This document shows, piece by piece, positions 1-10,964 of a stretch of DNA of 64,000 bases. Source of the DNA: Viola odorata (lineage: Eukaryota; Streptophyta; Magnoliopsida; Malpighiales; Violaceae); contig OY829542.1 of NCBI GenBank assembly GCA_963691705.1, positions 57,205,002-57,269,001 on the forward strand, in the 5' to 3' direction. The first letter of the stretch is position 1. Each line of letters begins with the position of its first letter. The notes below the pieces were generated by a model. It worked only from the letters and a program-made list of their open reading frames with translations, did no database searches and was not told the origin of the DNA. The position numbers were made by a program, and so were the translations under genes.

Positions 1-1907
1 AGGGTAAATAATTAAAAAAAATATTAACAGAAATAAGTTAACGGTGGTTTTAATGAAATCCGTTAGCCATGTCATCTAATTAATTGGACTTTTAATCTGA
101 GCCATCCAATAAAATTGGATGGCTGAGATCCCTGTAACAAGGGAACATTAGAGGAGCTAAATTCGTCTTTTGCCAATATGATCCATGAAATTTGAGAGAA
201 TTTATGATTAAAACATAAATTTGAAATATGATTTTTAAAATCGATTAACCCACTAGAATTCTTTTTCCACTCTTTTTTTTAATTCGCTAATATTAGTGTG
301 CTCAACTCAATATTTCATACTAGCGAATTAAAAAAATATTATTGTGCGGATACTAAATTTTATCGGTTTGGTTTGGTTTGGTTCGATTAATTAATTTTTT
401 TTTTGTTTAGTTATTTTATTAGCAGAAGAAAAATCATCATCCATGGATGTTTATAGGCGGGTAACCAGCCCATTTATATTTCCAGCTCATGTATCAAATT
501 TTATGAGTTCGGTTCGGTTAAACGATTCTCCTCTAATAAAATTGATTTTTTTCGTGTCATGAGACTGGTGGTGCCTTGCGTCAATGATGTGCTTTTGCAT
601 TTTTCTAATAAATGAGTTACCATTTACTCTCCTTTTTTCAGTAAATATATAACACATGTATTTAATTTTTTACTAAAAAAATGTTTATTATTATTGAAAA
701 GAATTTTTATTAAATAATAATAATAATTTTATTATAAAATTAAGAATATAAAAACTTTGATATGTTATATTACAAAAGTGAGTTAAAAATGTAAAATTTT
801 AAAATTTATTTATTATTAAATATCCCCTATTTTAAATTAGGGATAAATAGCACAAATATATGTTTATTTCGGATCAATTTAGATTAAACTCCACTAATTA
901 TAATAATTTTGGTACAAACTCACTCACGCAAACAACATCGCACGGGTAACCTAACTAGTAAGAAACAAACAGATGATTATGTGCTGGATAAGAAGGCCCA
1001 TAAGTCTTAAGTCTTAACAAGTCCATTAAGAATATGCACTCCTCTTATATTTAGTATTTATTTCTCTCTTTTTTTCGATGTGAAATTTTGGTTCGCACAC
1101 ATTAACAATCTCCCCTTCGAACTAAAATGACTCATTCCATTAAAAAGATTCACTCCTCTTATCTTTAGTCTTTATTTCTCTTTTCTTTCCAATAAGAGAT
1201 TTTGATTCGCACACTTCAACAATCTCCTCCTCTTTTTAGTAACAAGTACCTCAAAATGAGATTAAGTACTCTGCACCTTTCTTCTCATCTCCTCATTAAG
1301 AACACTTCTTTTTACATTTTGCAAAGAGACAACACCATCGGAAGCCGAATTCGTAATTAAAACCCGAAATATTTCTGAAGAATCTGGTAGAGTATTCAGT
1401 AGCCATAGGACTTTGGTTCGCACACCTTAACAACTCAGTGGTATTTTTAAGGTAGAAATGAGTCTCAAATCCCCAAATTAATTTTATATCTATGAGAAAA
1501 AGGAAAGTATTTTCAGCAGTCGTATCCATTCAAAGATGCAACCAATTTGATTTTTAATATATGGCATCGAAGATCTCTTTCAACCCAAAAAAAAATTCTA
1601 GCTAGCTATAGCTATAGGTGAGTAATCATAAGGTTTCATACAATTTAAACATATTGTTCAATGGAAATAAAAGAGAGAACAAATCTGGGTACTGAAGTAA
1701 GTAAAAGAGAGAAGATCAAAGGAAGATGACTGTGTATACAAATAAAACAAAACTACTATAAAGTACACAGCTAATTAATTTAATTAAAATTTTGTGTAAC
1801 TCCAAAAGAGACTTTTGTCATGACTCCTACCCATGAGCTCTATGTTAACAAATCACCTGCTGCAATGAGACGTCGTCTTTTGCATTAATTGGATATATCT
1901 GTTGAAA
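1..1907. other. Intergenic, AT-rich, downstream of the zinc-finger gene
   Basis: No credible coding exon is visible. The stretch is AT-rich with many short homopolymers. The one notable structure is the local duplication at 1027-1432. The part next to 1908 should hold the 3' UTR of the minus-strand zinc-finger gene, but no poly(A) signal is distinctive enough to place its end. Confidence 0.6.
1027..1432. repeat. Diverged local repeat, two copies plus a fragment
   Basis: Two imperfect direct copies of about 110 bp lie at roughly 1027-1130 and 1143-1250. Each has CACTCCTCTTAT, then TTTAGT.TTTATTTCTCT, then TTCGCACAC and ACAATCTCC in the same order. A third fragment, GGTTCGCACACCTTAACAA, lies near 1413. 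Copies differ by substitutions and small gaps, so the duplication is old. No coding meaning is apparent. Confidence 0.6.
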
Positions 1908-3194
1908 CTATAATTCCTTAATCTCATCATCGTCGTCTTCAATCGGGGCTGGTAAATTAAGATCTAAAATATTACGACGAGTAGTAATGGTAGTAGTAGG
2001 CGCAACAACAGGAGGAGAACATTTGGTGGTAGGTTCAATGTCAGCAGTAGTACTAGTATGGCTACTACCAGCACCAGCAACAAAATGGTTAGCAATACCC
2101 AAGTAAGAAAAATGCACTTTTTTGTGCCCACCAAGTGCTTGACCAGACTCAAATACCTTGTCGCAGAATGGGCACTCAAATAATTTTCTTCTTGGAACGT
2201 TGTCGCCGCTGCCGCTCCCTTCTTCTCCATTATCAATTAGCTGCGCCTTGTTGGTGGTGCGGGTGTGACTTGCTCTATGTCCACCTAACGCCTGATAAGA
2301 TGGAAGATATTTGTTGCATGTTTCACATTTGTGGTACTTACCTCCTCCGGATGATAATTTCTTCTCAGTACCCATACGTCGTCGTTTAGTCACATTTCTA
2401 CATGTGAAGAGCTCATCATCATCATTTTCCTCCTCGCTCTCACCTCCAACCTCGATCTCTTTACCTGTCACGACGTCCGTGTCATCCTCCTCATCCTCCT
2501 CCCCGTCACTCAAATCTTTGTACTCATCAACAACAACATGCTGATCACGAGGATCCTTTTTAGTCCACGTCACCGATTTGTCTTTGGAAAGAGTGAGAAG
2601 ACACAAAGCAAGTTGTTCGTCACTCATAATAGGAGGAGAAGAAGGATCAGAGATATTATTGGAGCTGCTGCTAATTACCTCAACTCTTGATCGTGATGGT
2701 GGTGATGATAATTGATTCCTAGTAGTACCTCTTTCTGGTATGGTAAGAAGAGCGAGAGAATATATACGGCGACGCCGTTTGGACCTTCTTCTCCGCAGAG
2801 TTTGGTTTCTTAATCCTCCATTCCAGCTGCCCAATGGGAAGTATTGATCCGTCGACAGATCAATAGTCTCACAGTTATTATTGAGTGCAGCTGCAATAAG
2901 ATTAGGTCTGAACAACGGCTTTGAAGCAACTTCAGTTGAGACCTTGTAACTATGGAGAGATCCAAGAGAATCAGTATTACTGATCAAATCAGCATCAGAG
3001 GAAGAAGACTTTATCTTTAGTTGTTGTTGTTGTTGATCTTCATCTTCATCTACTACAGGTAGAGGTTGAGGTTTAGGAGGGAGTTTTGCTATTGCGAAGT
3101 GAGATCTCATGTGGCCTCCCATGGCTTTCCCACTCGCAAACCGCTTGTCGCAGATCTTGCAGATTCGGCTGCTGTTCGTCTCCATATTGGCCAT
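1908..3194 (-). CDS. ZAT-type C2H2 zinc-finger transcription repressor
   Basis: Intronless gene for a 428-aa protein with three plant C2H2 fingers at about residues 12-32, 290-310 and 341-361. Fingers 2 and 3 carry the plant-specific QALGGH helix; finger 1 has KAMGGH instead. A basic stretch (RRRRSKRRRR, about 134-143) is a likely nuclear signal. Acidic runs lie near 225-265 and at the C-terminus. An EAR motif (LDLNLP, about 410-415) fits recruitment of TOPLESS-type co-repressors. This layout matches the ZAT1/ZAT4/ZAT9 group, DNA-binding nuclear repressors often linked to stress. I chose the ATG at 3194; the frame is open to 3206 but begins there with GTG, and a second in-frame ATG lies at 3185. 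A TATA box lies about 150 bp upstream. The exact orthologue is uncertain. Confidence 0.9.
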   Translation of the reverse strand: MANMETNSSRICKICDKRFASGKAMGGHMRSHFAIAKLPPKPQPLPVVDEDEDQQQQQLKIKSSSSDADLISNTDSLGSLHSYKVSTEVASKPLFRPNLIAAALNNNCETIDLSTDQYFPLGSWNGGLRNQTLRRRRSKRRRRIYSLALLTIPERGTTRNQLSSPPSRSRVEVISSSSNNISDPSSPPIMSDEQLALCLLTLSKDKSVTWTKKDPRDQHVVVDEYKDLSDGEEDEEDDTDVVTGKEIEVGGESEEENDDDELFTCRNVTKRRRMGTEKKLSSGGGKYHKCETCNKYLPSYQALGGHRASHTRTTNKAQLIDNGEEGSGSGDNVPRRKLFECPFCDKVFESGQALGGHKKVHFSYLGIANHFVAGAGSSHTSTTADIEPTTKCSPPVVAPTTTITTRRNILDLNLPAPIEDDDDEIKEL

Positions 3195-3345
3195 CCCTTC
3201 GCTCACACTCAGTACTATAATGTTGCTGCTATTGCTCTCCCTTCTCTCTCCTCTCTATATTGCGCTGCCACACAGCGCAACAAAGAAGAAAGAAAGGGGA
3301 GAGAGTAGGTGAGTACCACCGGCTTTCTTTTCCTTTTGCGGCTCA

Positions 3346-3352
3346 TTATATA
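3346..3352 (-). promoter_or_regulatory. TATA box of the zinc-finger gene
   Basis: TATATAA on the minus strand, about 150 bp upstream of the ATG. The sequence between them is pyrimidine/purine biased, as in many plant 5' UTRs. A hairpin repeat begins about 7 bp further upstream. Confidence 0.55.
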
Positions 3353-3358
3353 AGAGTA

Positions 3359-3499
3359 AAACTTGAGTACATCATGATGTACGTACATTTTCCATTCAAA
3401 TGTTAATACGTGTTCATTATTCTTACCAAAATATAATTTAATGGACACGTATCAACATTTGAATGGAAGATGTATATACGTTATGATGTACTCAAATTT
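3359..3499. repeat. Hairpin-forming inverted repeat, MITE-like
   Basis: About 141 bp folding into one imperfect hairpin. The left arm contains TTGAGTACATCATGATGTAC and CATTCAAATGTTAATACGTG. The right arm contains the complements, CACGTATCAACATTTGAATG and TTATGATGTACTCAA. Long near-perfect arms and no coding capacity suggest a foldback MITE. No clear target-site duplication was seen, so the family is unassigned. Confidence 0.65.
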
Positions 3500-4259
3500 T
3501 TTCCCATTATATACATAATCACACTTTCCATTCTCCGATCAATTCTTATTCTTATCTAATTATTTTTATTCAAATTCATATGTATATATATATATATATA
3601 CTGCTGAAACCGATATCAAAACAAAAACCACAGCATAACTACAAGCCCTATACAGTTTTACATTTGTTCTTATTGTGAGGGGATTGACCTTTTGTGAATA
3701 TAGGTTCATTGCAAAATCATCTATACATATATACTTAAATATTTTTTGCAATCCATCCTATTTGAAATCGAATCTTTGTTTAGTAATTAATAATCAAAAC
3801 TGATTTCTAAATAAAAATGTATTTAAATAATGTCAAGTTGTTTAAATTTTAGATTTGTAAATTCAACTCTAAATATATAATGTTATGTCTACATGCTTTA
3901 ATATATATTCTTGACGCTCTACCAAATCGCAATAAAGTAAGAAATTAGTAAAATTAAGATTTTGTAGAAAGATATACATATCAAATTAATTTATAAATTG
4001 CAATTTTAATTTAGAGCATTATTTAAATGTTACATAAAATTGGACTAAATATTTAATATAGCAAGAATACTAATTCAACACGCCGAAAATAGAAAAAAAT
4101 AGTTTCTTTATTTACTTAAAGAAATTATTAACTTTCTTTTTAATACACTAAATACACGTGTCGCACACAATTTTTTTTTAAAGGAAAATATTCTTATTAG
4201 AACGACTCATTCGGTACATCTGAGACTATCATCTCGGGGCACACAATTGGTGTCATAAA
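3500..4259. other. Intergenic, no gene seen
   Basis: AT-rich, with a short TA microsatellite at about 3582-3600. No ORF resembling a known protein. The part at 4064-4175 is weakly similar to 14150-14260 on the far side of the transposon nest. Confidence 0.5.
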
Positions 4260-4430
4260 AGCATTTTTTATCCATACCTGTTCGGGAATTTTGCGGGTGT
4301 TATACCCAATTATATCCGAAATTATAAATGCAGGTATTACCCATACACAAACCATACCCAGTCAAAACGGGTATTACCCGGTCAAATGGGTATGGTTATG
4401 GACGGGTATGGGTACCCATTGTCATCCCTA
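4260..4430. mobile_element. hAT-like terminal fragment, one end only
   Basis: The right edge, read on the minus strand, is TAGGGATGACAATGGGTACC, a typical plant hAT terminus. Next to it are repeated GGGTATTACCCGTC-like subterminal motifs. No matching second terminus or 8-bp target duplication was found, so the element looks truncated. The left limit is approximate. Confidence 0.45.
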
Positions 4431-5023
4431 GTTAAAAGTCATTATTTAATTCATGAATTCTACCTTTTTAATTCAAATACTAGTGACAAATATATTTTTA
4501 TCACTAACAAGCGTCACTAAAATCGTCTCTATATCATTCATTTTCCTTTTTTGGTTAGTTTCTACTTCTTTGGAGACGAAAATATAAATAATTGTTTTCT
4601 GTCACTGATAATATGCCACAAGTTAGTCATTAATGGGTCACTGTATGCTTCCATCGGTTATTTCATCAGTTCTCATTTTTTTATCTACACATTAGTGATA
4701 AATAATTTATTCGTCAATAAAAAGCGTCTCTAAAATTGTCTCTATATTGTTCGAGTCTTTTTTTATTAGTTTCTACACTTTCAGAGACAAGATTAGAAAA
4801 AAAATTGTCACTAATTAGTTACAAATGCGTCACCATATACTTCCCGCCATTTCCATTTTTTTATATACATATTAGTGACAAATGCCTTATCGATAGCCAC
4901 TAAGTTGTCTGTGTAAGTGTCAATTGAAAAAAAATTTTTTTTTGCTCAACATATTACTTTGGTCATTATTTTGTCACCAAAGAGTCAATGTTAGTGACAA
5001 ATTCATTTTGTCACTAAATGTTT

Positions 5024-5031
5024 GTCTATAT
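5024..5031. repeat. Left target-site duplication of the hAT element
   Basis: GTCTATAT, directly before the TAGGGGTGTA terminus. It matches the right copy at 7 of 8 positions. Confidence 0.85.
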
Positions 5032-6947
5032 TAGGGGTGTAACCGGTCCGGTTCAGTCCGATTTTGGGCTTAGAACCGGATTGAACCGGAAATGTCCGGT
5101 TCTGATGGGCCTGGAACTGGACCGAACCAGAAATTTCTTGTTCTGTCCGGCCTGGAACAGAACCCGTTTTTTTTTAATTTTAAATTTAATTAATTAAAAA
5201 ATATATTATATAAAAATATTCAATAAAAAACAACCAATTTTTTCAGTGTCACAATCGCCTATAACCAATAACCTAATTGTCATTCACCCATTTTGCCAAA
5301 TTATAACCAAAATCCTGCTGCAACACATTAACTCACAATTATAATCCAAAAAAAAAACATCCAGAGAACCATATTGCACCCACTCACATCCAGAGAACCA
5401 TATTATAAACTAAAACAAGAAATACCCACAATCCCAATTCAACTCAAGGCCATTAATTAAGGAGCTGCATGCAAAACCATATTGCACCCACCACATTGGC
5501 AGAAGGCAGTTCTTAAACAACAAAAAAGAGAAACTAAGAAACAACAACGAAGAGGACAAGCTCGCCATCAATGGATGCTACTACTAGAAAATCATCCCAG
5601 CACCAAGGGATTGTGTCATCCCTGCAAATGGAAGAAAGATCTATTCAGAACTCAGACAAGGTAATCCTAACTAAGTAAATAAAAATGGAAGTTGAATTGT
5701 TGCTGAAATCTAAATAAGAACTTGACTAACCTGCAGCCATCAATTAAAATCCTTATGAGATAATATCTATCACTAGAGGTGCAAATGTAATGTTCGCAAG
5801 GGTTGCCATTTACAGATGGTTAAAATTAATCACAGTCACATGATAAATAACCAATTCATTGCTACAAAAATTAAAACTTAAACGTTACCTTTCTCAAGCT
5901 CATCAACCTCTTTATCCATCTCTTCATTCTTATAATGATATTCATAACTTGGTACTCTCAACCAATCTTCAGTGCAAACCAGCGCCTCTACAATTTTTGC
6001 GGACAAAGAGCTTAGAAAATCATCAAGGATGCGACCACTACAACTAAATGCAGATTCTGATACGACGGTAGAAGTCTAAATAGCCAACACATCCCTTGCT
6101 ATCAACGAGATAGTAGGAAATCGAACACTATTAACCTTCCACCACTCCAAAATGTCAAAAGATTCTGAATTCGGTATCATCTCTTCCTTAAGATAACGAT
6201 CTAACTCTATTTTTTTTTGTCCTACCTCCCGTTGAGCCATTTCTTTTCGATACTTGTATTCATAGGCACATGCAGCTGATCCATATTCACCATCAATATC
6301 ATCAGCTAAATCTAATGAAGAAGCTGCTGCAACACCAACAGAAGAAGCTTCTGCAACCCCATTCAGGTTGCCAATCTCCCTTTCATACTCTTTAAATAGT
6401 TGAATAAGTTTACTTCCAACTTTTTCAACTAACACCACTGCACTGATAAACTCATACATGTTGTTAATCAGATAATTCGTGTAACTCATCTTGTACCTTG
6501 GATCTAACACGACAATAATAAACAACATCACATTGATTTTTTCTTGATCTCCCCAATATTTGTCACACTTTTTTTTTCATTTGCAAGGCCATTCTAGCTA
6601 CCTCAAGATCAACATTGCTGCACTTTTTTTTTCCAACCTAAAATCAACCTCACTCACTTTATTCAAACAAATGTTGGACGTTGTGTATTTTGTACCCAAA
6701 ATACTTAAAGTAAGCTGGTAGAAATATTTCAAAAATCTAACCATGTTTTTAATATGAACCCAATCTTTTTCCATGGGAATACCCTTTCTACAATCAAGTT
6801 CTTCATCATGACCAACTTCACTTGAAAAATTAGAATCCAACCCCACATATCTATCAAACACAGTTTTTAATTTTAAGGTTGTTTCTAATATCAAGTAAGT
6901 CGAGTTCCATCGGGTGCACACATCAAGACACAACATAACTTCACTAT

Positions 6948-6952
6948 CTATC
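6948..6952. repeat. Left target-site duplication of the solo LTR
   Basis: CTATC, immediately before the TGTCGCC start. It is identical to 10960-10964. Confidence 0.88.
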
Positions 6953-7839
6953 TGTCGCCCCCCACGAAAGATAACAAAGTTTGTTATTCACGAGTGTGCA
7001 ACGAAATTTGAGACCTTCAGATGCTCAGCGTAAACAGACGCCTCGCAGCATGCAATGAAGTCGCCACCCTAATTTGGTTGCTAGGTTTAGGGAACCCTAA
7101 TCGTCATGGCATAGGAAATATAATAAGCAAAAACTAAAGGCACAAAAAAAAAGGTCTGGACCCCAGACAAAAGGTTCGGGGTCGTATTATGGTCTCGGGA
7201 AGGTGTTAGGCACCCGAGTCACATCCGAAAACGGTTACCGGTTGATGAGAGAGGTGTTTTAAAGGTGTTTTGCTAAAATGCGTTTTAAAAATGGGGCCCT
7301 TAGAGGAATCGTCACTTTAGTCTTATTTATGATCGTAATCGTTCAGGAATAATTAAAACGTCTTTCTGACGAGGTTACCGTTTATCAAGACCGATTGATT
7401 ATTCCTGATCGTAACGTGATGGGACTGAATTTTTCGTAAGACTGAATGAGCGCCCTCTTATTTCATCATCGGGCCATGCATGATTAAATTAATTACTACG
7501 TGATCCTAACATGGATTGCTAACAGAGTACAATTTTAAATGATGGATTTAAAATGATAGTTTGCTGTGGGATCGAAAGTCCCCATGTACATGCAGTCAAT
7601 ACAAGCGAGAATTTAAAATCATATGAACAGGGCATTTTAAGCAAGTCCTTAAACACGTTGTTCATGTGAGTTGATTTTAGTTCTAGCAGTTCCATATATC
7701 ATGCATGCAGTTGATATTCGCAGAAAGTATCGAATAAATAAAAAGGAATCGAAAGGCGTACTTTCGAGCGAAGCTTGAAACTAAAACCTGCAAAATGAGA
7801 GTGTCAACGATAGGTCGAGAAATAAATAAACAATTTATG

Positions 7840-8345
7840 AGTGCAAGAATTTAAATGGCAGTTGATTGCACACGAGAAATGATGGATTTCACGTATACGC
7901 AAATGAGATGCTGAGTTTGGTTGTATGCGAAAAATGATTGATTTTAAGCATACGAGAATTTATTGCTAGGCCTGCATGCGAAAAATGATGGATTTTTCGT
8001 ATGCGAGGATTTAAATGCTAAGTGATTGCACGCGAAAAATGATGGATTTTACGCATGTGAGAATTTAAAATGCTAGTTGATTGCATGCGAAAAATGATGG
8101 ATTTTAAGCATGTGAGAATTTTAATGCTAGTTGTTTGCATACGAAAAATGATGGATTTTAAGTATGTGGAAATTAAAATGCTAGGGATTTGCATGCGAAA
8201 AATGATGGATTTTAAGCATGTGAGAATTTTAATGCTAGGTTGATTGCATGCGAAAAATGATTGATTTTAAGCATACGAGAATTTAAATGCTACGTTGATT
8301 GCATGCGAAAAATGATCGATTTTACGCAGGGGGAGATTTTAAAAT
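7840..8345. repeat. Tandem repeat block A within the solo LTR
   Basis: About eight imperfect units of roughly 60-65 bp. Each has GCATGCGAAAAATGATGGAT or a close variant, then TTTAAGCATGTGAGAATT, then AATGCTAGTTGATT. Units differ by substitutions and small gaps. Confidence 0.8.
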
Positions 8346-8399
8346 GCTAGTTTGACAAGTGCAAGAATATTTCAAAGGTGGTTGACGATTTACAGGGGA

Positions 8400-9110
8400 T
8401 TTTAAACAGTTTGATAATTTGCAGAAAGTAAACAGTTGATATGTACGGAAAAATAAAACAATTGATATTTTGCAGAAAATAAAACAGTTGATATTGCGGA
8501 AGAATTTCCAGCAGTTTGCGAAAAATTAAAGCAGTTGATATTTACAGAAAATAAAACAGTTAATGTTGCGGAAGAATTTCCAGCAGTTTGCGAAAAATTA
8601 AAGCAGTTGATATTTACAGAAAATAAAATGCGACCGACCATGTAGGCGGTATATTGAATTTAAATTGCAGAAAGTAAATTGCGAAAAATTAAAGTGCGGA
8701 AAATTAAAGTGCGGAAAATTAAAGTGATGAAAATTAAAGTGCGAAAAATTAAAGTGCGGAAAAGTAAACAGTTGATAATTTGCGGAAGGATTTCCAGCAG
8801 TTTGCGAAAAATTAAAGCAGTTGAATATTTACGAGAATTATAATGCGACCGACCATGTAGGCGGTAATTTAAATTGCCGAAAGTAAATTGGGAAAATTAA
8901 AGTGCGGAAAATTAAAGTGCGGAAAAGTAAACAGTTGATAATTTGCAGAAGGATTTCCAGCAGTTTGCAAAAAATTAAAACAGTTGATATTTGCAGAATT
9001 GAAAGCAGTTGATAATTTGCGGAAGGATTTTCAGCAGTTTGCGAAAAATTAAAAGCAGTTTGATAAATTGCGGAAATTAAAGTGCGACCGACCATGTAGG
9101 CGGTATATTA
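8400..9110. repeat. Tandem repeat block B within the solo LTR
   Basis: Higher-order repeat of about 215-240 bp. The marker GCGACCGACCATGTAGGCGG occurs at about 8630, 8845 and 9084. Between markers, shorter motifs recur: GCGGAAAATTAAAGT, ACAGTTGATAATTTGC and TTTCCAGCAGTTTGCGAAAA. Frames open across the block only because the repeats lack stops on the minus strand. Confidence 0.8.
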
Positions 9111-10218
9111 AATGACTGAAATTAAACGGTTAGATATAAATGACTGAGGTTAGATACATGACAATAAATATCACGATAAGGAATGAGCAATTCACGTATA
9201 AAAACAATTCGAGAAACAACTTGATAAAAAATAAGCATACGAAATATTTCACGAAAAAAGTGACTTAAACAATTCATGTATAAAACATACGAGAAATAGC
9301 ATGTATCGTGAAAAATAAATATATGAAACATGCGAGCATTTTACGTAAAAAATGACGAATCGGAGGCATGGAAAAACGTGAATGGGCTGGGCCCAGCTTA
9401 AAATTTGAAGAAATGGGCCAGGAACAGTTCCTGGCCCAAAGGTAATTCATTTAAATGGTGATGGGCCAAGCCCATCACCTTTCTTCCTTTCCTTGCCCGA
9501 AGGCCATGCGGCCCGATCAGCATCATCTTCTTCCTCACGTCGCCGGAGCCACTGTCGGCGACGGAGGTGATGAACCAGGCGGCCAAATCGCCTGGTTCTT
9601 GGCCCAAAAGGAGCCTGTGCCCTCCACCAATACAACCAACCAATCACAGCAGGAAACCAGCCACGAAAACAGCCCGTTTTTTGAAGAAAAATCAGCAATG
9701 CATATATACGTTAATTGACGAAACAATTAAACTAAGCCCCGATAATTTAAACTAGTGTTAGTATGGTGAAATTGAGTTGAAAACCAAGTGATTGCCGCGA
9801 GTTTTAGTGATCAACTAATTAACCGAACTTTAAACGAAATTTAAAAGAAAAACAGGAGCAAGAACGCTCACCGTGGTGCTGCTCCGGCGAACGACGGCGA
9901 GGAGTGGGATTGAGAGTGCGGAATGTGGTCCAAGTGTATGTGAATTGGCCAGGAAAAATGGAGAGGGAGAGTGTTGTTTTTTTGGCAAAAATTTTCGGGC
10001 CCTTGAACGAAGGAACAGCTCCGCATTTATAGGCCTCGAACGCGTGGTGGCCGGACGAGGAGCTGCGCGTGGAGGAGCTGGAGGCTAGCCGTGATGATGG
10101 CGGAGGGATAGGGGGCTACGGGCTCGAGCTAGGAAGCGATGAGAGCAGGTGGCTCGGGCGAAGACTTGGCTGTGGGTTCTCCGGCACTGTGCATGTGCAT
10201 TATGCACATTAAATCAAG

Positions 10219-10264
10219 GGCCATTGATCTGGTTGACTTTCCTTGGTTGACCAGATCAATGGCC
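10219..10264. repeat. Strong hairpin inside the solo LTR
   Basis: GGCCATTGATCTGGT and its exact complement ACCAGATCAATGGCC, separated by 16 bases, give a 15-bp perfect stem. It lies in the GC-richer downstream half of the LTR. Confidence 0.8.
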
Positions 10265-10959
10265 ATGATTAAATGGCCCTTCATCTGATTTAAATGGCCT
10301 CGAGCCGAATCTTGCGAGCAAACGTTCCGACTTTTCGAGCCGAAGGTACCAGCGCGTAGAGAAAAATATGACGGGTTTAACCGTCTACAGTGAATAAGGA
10401 AAATTCCTCGTTTAACGTGTTTAATTTCTCGTTCAAAGACGCGAAACGCGGGAACAAAAAAAATAAAGCGTTACACCGAAAATTGCGCGAAACGCTGTAG
10501 ACCGTTGCGAGCAGAAAAAAAGCTAGCAACTAGTTGATGGAAAACATTTTGGATTCAAGCTATTGTCTGAGCGGACTTACTCGGGTCCACTAAAAGCTCG
10601 AAAAAAATAATAAAAAAAATAAAAAAATACTAAAAAATGCGCTAAAATATAAAAAATCCTAGAATTCATGATCTGACCTAAAACGAAGAAAAAACTAGTA
10701 AACGACTGCCAGATAGTCAAAAATGCGAGTTTTAGGGCTAAAAATAATAATAATAATAACAAAAATACTTGACGAAAAATTTAAAACGCGATTTCGAAAG
10801 CTGACGAAGCTAACACTGATGCTAAAACGCGTTGAAAACCCTAAAATGCTAGCGATGGTAAGCTAACTACAGATGACTGTAAATCAAGTAAAAAGGACAG
10901 TAAATGACAGAAAGGCTAAAATTAAGTAAAAAAATGGCGTCAAAATTCAGGTATCAACA

Positions 10960-10964
10960 CTATC
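10960..10964. repeat. Right target-site duplication of the solo LTR
   Basis: CTATC directly after the CAACA terminus, identical to 6948-6952. Confidence 0.88.

Larger units (their letters stand above)
6953..10959. mobile_element. Solo LTR of a long-LTR (Tat/Ogre-like) retrotransposon
   Basis: A 4,007-bp insertion inside the hAT transposase gene, beginning TGTCGCCCCC and ending GGTATCAACA (TG...CA) with a perfect 5-bp target duplication. It has no gag-pol frame, and no internal sequence repeats its own two ends, so it is one LTR and not a whole element. It contains two blocks of tandem repeats, the phrase GGTCTCGGGAAGGTGTTAGG (about 7191-7210), GC-rich stretches near 9400-10350 and a strong hairpin. 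LTRs this long point to the Tat/Ogre branch of Ty3/gypsy; that assignment is inference from size and style. Unequal recombination between two LTRs is the usual origin of a solo LTR. Confidence 0.85.

Noticed and set aside
3359..3499. The hairpin as a MIRNA precursor
   Set aside because: The arms pair along nearly their entire length, as in a MITE, with no defined miRNA-like duplex and no target I can name. Small-RNA data would be needed.
7840..8345. Regularly spaced direct repeats that superficially resemble a CRISPR array
   Set aside because: The genome is a plant, the spacing is part of the repeated unit itself, and the block lies inside a TG...CA solo LTR. It is an LTR tandem array.
8402..9095. 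Open frames of 79 and 85 aa on the minus strand rich in FNFSQTAGNSSA-like repeats
   Set aside because: They arise only from stop-free LTR tandem repeats, and unit lengths shift the frame between copies. No start context or splice pattern supports coding.
9455..10088. GC-richer open frames of 60-87 aa near 9.4-10.1 kb as host genes
   Set aside because: They lie within the solo LTR, overlap each other on both strands and resemble no protein. The composition reflects the LTR.
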